Under the pieces are notes generated by a model, which ran no database searches, had not been told where the DNA came from, and worked only from the letters and a program-made list of their open reading frames with translations. A stretch of 64,000 nt of DNA from Stramonita haemastoma (lineage: Eukaryota; Mollusca; Gastropoda; Neogastropoda; Muricidae). The translations under genes were made by a program, and so were the position numbers. Shown here one piece after another: positions 62,019 to 64,000 of this stretch; position 1 is the stretch's first letter; the number at the start of each line of letters is the position of its first letter. Location: contig CM060334.1 in the NCBI GenBank assembly GCA_030674155.1, positions 17,776,541 to 17,840,540 of the forward strand, given 5' to 3'.

Positions 62019-63300
62019 ATCTAAATTTTTGTGTGAAAAACCCTTTGACATGCGCACGCACTCCACACAAACATTATCAGCTTCCATCCCATAAACTAAC
62101 ATACTAACAAAAACCTGACAATTCATGAATGACTTTTTTTTTTTTCTTTTCATTTGAAGCATCAAAATATAAGGCTCAACAACAACGGGCTTCTTCACAA
62201 GAGATACAACAAGCTTCATCACTTAACACGATACATTTGAGCGGTGTATTTTCAATGCATTCCTAACCTACACACACCAGTGCACTGGGATGAGCGATCA
62301 ATTCCTAACTGAACAAACCCACTTTTCATCCCCCCCCCCAAATACACTCCTGCAAAAAATACACTCCAATAAAAACCTGTGGTCTTCCCCCACAGTTTTG
62401 CTTTCAACTGTTATCATGTACATAAAAAAAATCTGTTGCTCAAGGCAAAAACACAGTCAGTGCTGATATCTCTGTAAAAATGTCTCTCAACTTGCCTCAT
62501 AAATTCAAACAAGTTTCTTTCCTCAAAAACCTGTTGAAGACATGAAGCTCGTTGCTTGGTAAGAACTGAATCATGTTTTTAGAATGCACATTAGCATTTG
62601 GATCCTGTCCAATTATTAAAAAAAGAAAAAAAAAACACGCACAAAAGTTTTTAAAAAACAAACTGAAAACCCAACCAATCAAAACAAAACAAACCCATCT
62701 ACAAAAAAAAAAGGACAGAAAACTCTATACAGTAAAAAAAAAAAAAAAAAAGTGGATATAAAATTCTATGCATAAGCATTTTATCTAAATGTGTTTTACT
62801 CATGCGAAAGTCATGATGCATTAAGTGTTAAACAGTATTGTATTCTTAAATAGTTTTTTTCTCTTAACCATTTTTGTTGTTTTATTCATGAAAAATTCCT
62901 TGCTAGTAATCTATTCAGATGTTTCTGCTTGGATTATTTCTTTTCATACAAAAATGCAATATGAACTACAACCATCTGCTAGAAAAGAGAAGCTTAAAGA
63001 AGACTGCATCTCCACAAGATGCGCACATCCCTCATTAAAAATGCACATGGCTTCATAAAGTACAATGAAAGTATTTTTAAAAATTTTTTAAAGTATATTT
63101 CTCAAATTCCAACATATAACCACTGAGGATGAGCAACAATAAATCTTGTAATAACTATTGCAGGAGTAAAAAAAAAAAAAATGATAGCCATTCTATCATT
63201 TTTAGTATTTCTCTCATTATTATTATTTCTACTATTACTGGTATTGCTATAATTATTATTATCATTATTCTTACTATCATCATCACAATGCTTCTTCAGC
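62019..63300. other. No supported gene
   Basis: AT-rich with long A-runs (62737, 63169) and an (ATT/TTA)-rich stretch at about 63200-63290. Nothing else seen. Confidence 0.55.
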
Positions 63301-63349
63301 TTATTCTGCTGCAGCTCTATGATCAGTCAGCCGCGAACACAGAGTGGCC

Positions 63350-63410
63350 ATGACATTGTCATGCTGCCATGAAGCCACCAGCCAGAGAAGCCCTGCACTG
63401 CTGCCCAGTT
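63350..63410 (+). repeat. Second copy of the 44.7-kb repeat
   Basis: GAAGCCACCAGCCAGAGAAG then CCCTGCACTGCTGCCCAGTT matches 44736-44770 (GGGCCACCAGCCAGAGGGGC then CCTGCACTGCTGCTGGGT). Same orientation. Confidence 0.6.
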
Positions 63411-64000
63411 GGGTTCCTGAAGTTTTATTTATTTATTTATTTATTATTATTTTTCTTAAATTCTTTTATATCAAGGATAATGGTTTAGTTAGTTAACAGT
63501 GCTTTTAACTGATCACATTTATAAAGCGAGCTTTCTACTACGTTTCTCGACTGATGACATAAAACACACAGTTACAGAACAGTTACAGAACTACACAGAG
63601 TGAGATGTCTACTCTGAATGACAAAACACACTCGCGTTCCTCCAGTGTGAAACTGAGCCTACAGAGCCTGTCTACATATGAGACTATGTTACAACCAATG
63701 AAGTTTACATGCCACTCATCTCCTACCTTCTTAACTAGACAACTGGTTTCACTGCATTGTGGTTAGTCAGTCACAAAAGTTATCCTAAAAAAAAAAATTA
63801 AAACCAACACAAATACAAGCAAACAAAAATCTCACACTAACAACTTTTTTTTTCATTATTTGTATAAAAAAAAAAAAATAATAAAAAATCTCCCCCCTCC
63901 CCCAGTTGTACAAAGATTTTCTTCTGAAATAGCACCAACATAAAAGAAAAGCTACACTAACGATTTTCTTTTTCATTCTTTTTGTTTTGTTTTGTTTTTA
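63411..64000. other. Window end, no supported gene
   Basis: It includes an isolated TATATCAAGGATAATGG at about 63466-63482, similar to the SINE tail-2 end, then AT-rich sequence with A-runs. Confidence 0.5.

Overview
This is an intron-rich, AT-rich animal nuclear window. I read it as a marine invertebrate, most likely a mollusc (inference from gene structure and repeat style; nothing in the sequence proves it). Coding sequence is scarce: three genes can be read by joining short exons with correct splice signals and phases. Almost all long open frames are translations of simple repeats.

Left third, + strand: the 3' half of an FRMD3/FRMD5-type FERM gene. Exons at 2632-2709, 3580-3648 and 5867-5970 join in one frame and encode the end of the FERM domain and the FERM-adjacent segment. 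The large last exon (17194-17885) encodes an acidic region, one membrane helix and the stop. Two possible micro-exons (7003-7020, 13389-13415) keep the same phase. The long last intron holds a 1.6-kb cluster of simple repeats and minisatellites (13.8-15.4 kb) and a composite tRNA/5S-like SINE (15.9 kb). The FERM lobes lie upstream of the window.

Middle, 18-35 kb: no gene is supported. It holds probable 3' UTR, a MITE (26.8 kb) and SINE copies.

Centre-right: two small nuclear-protein genes lie head to head. A complete SERF gene (three coding exons, 69 aa) runs on the - strand from 40537 to 36959. SUB1/PC4 (four coding exons) runs on the + strand from 44111 to 52194. The space between them has a perfect CRE-type octamer and probably acts as a shared promoter region. 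SUB1 exon 2 is one base short, giving an apparent frameshift in an A-run that is probably an assembly or sequencing error.

Right, 52-64 kb: a minisatellite, a MITE, two long foldback (inverted-repeat) elements back to back, a CpG-rich promoter-like stretch near 58 kb with no recognisable gene, an old degenerate tandem array, and a broken jockey-type LINE fragment followed by the same tail that ends many SINE copies in the window. One tRNA-like SINE family is present in at least ten copies, with two alternative 3' tails.
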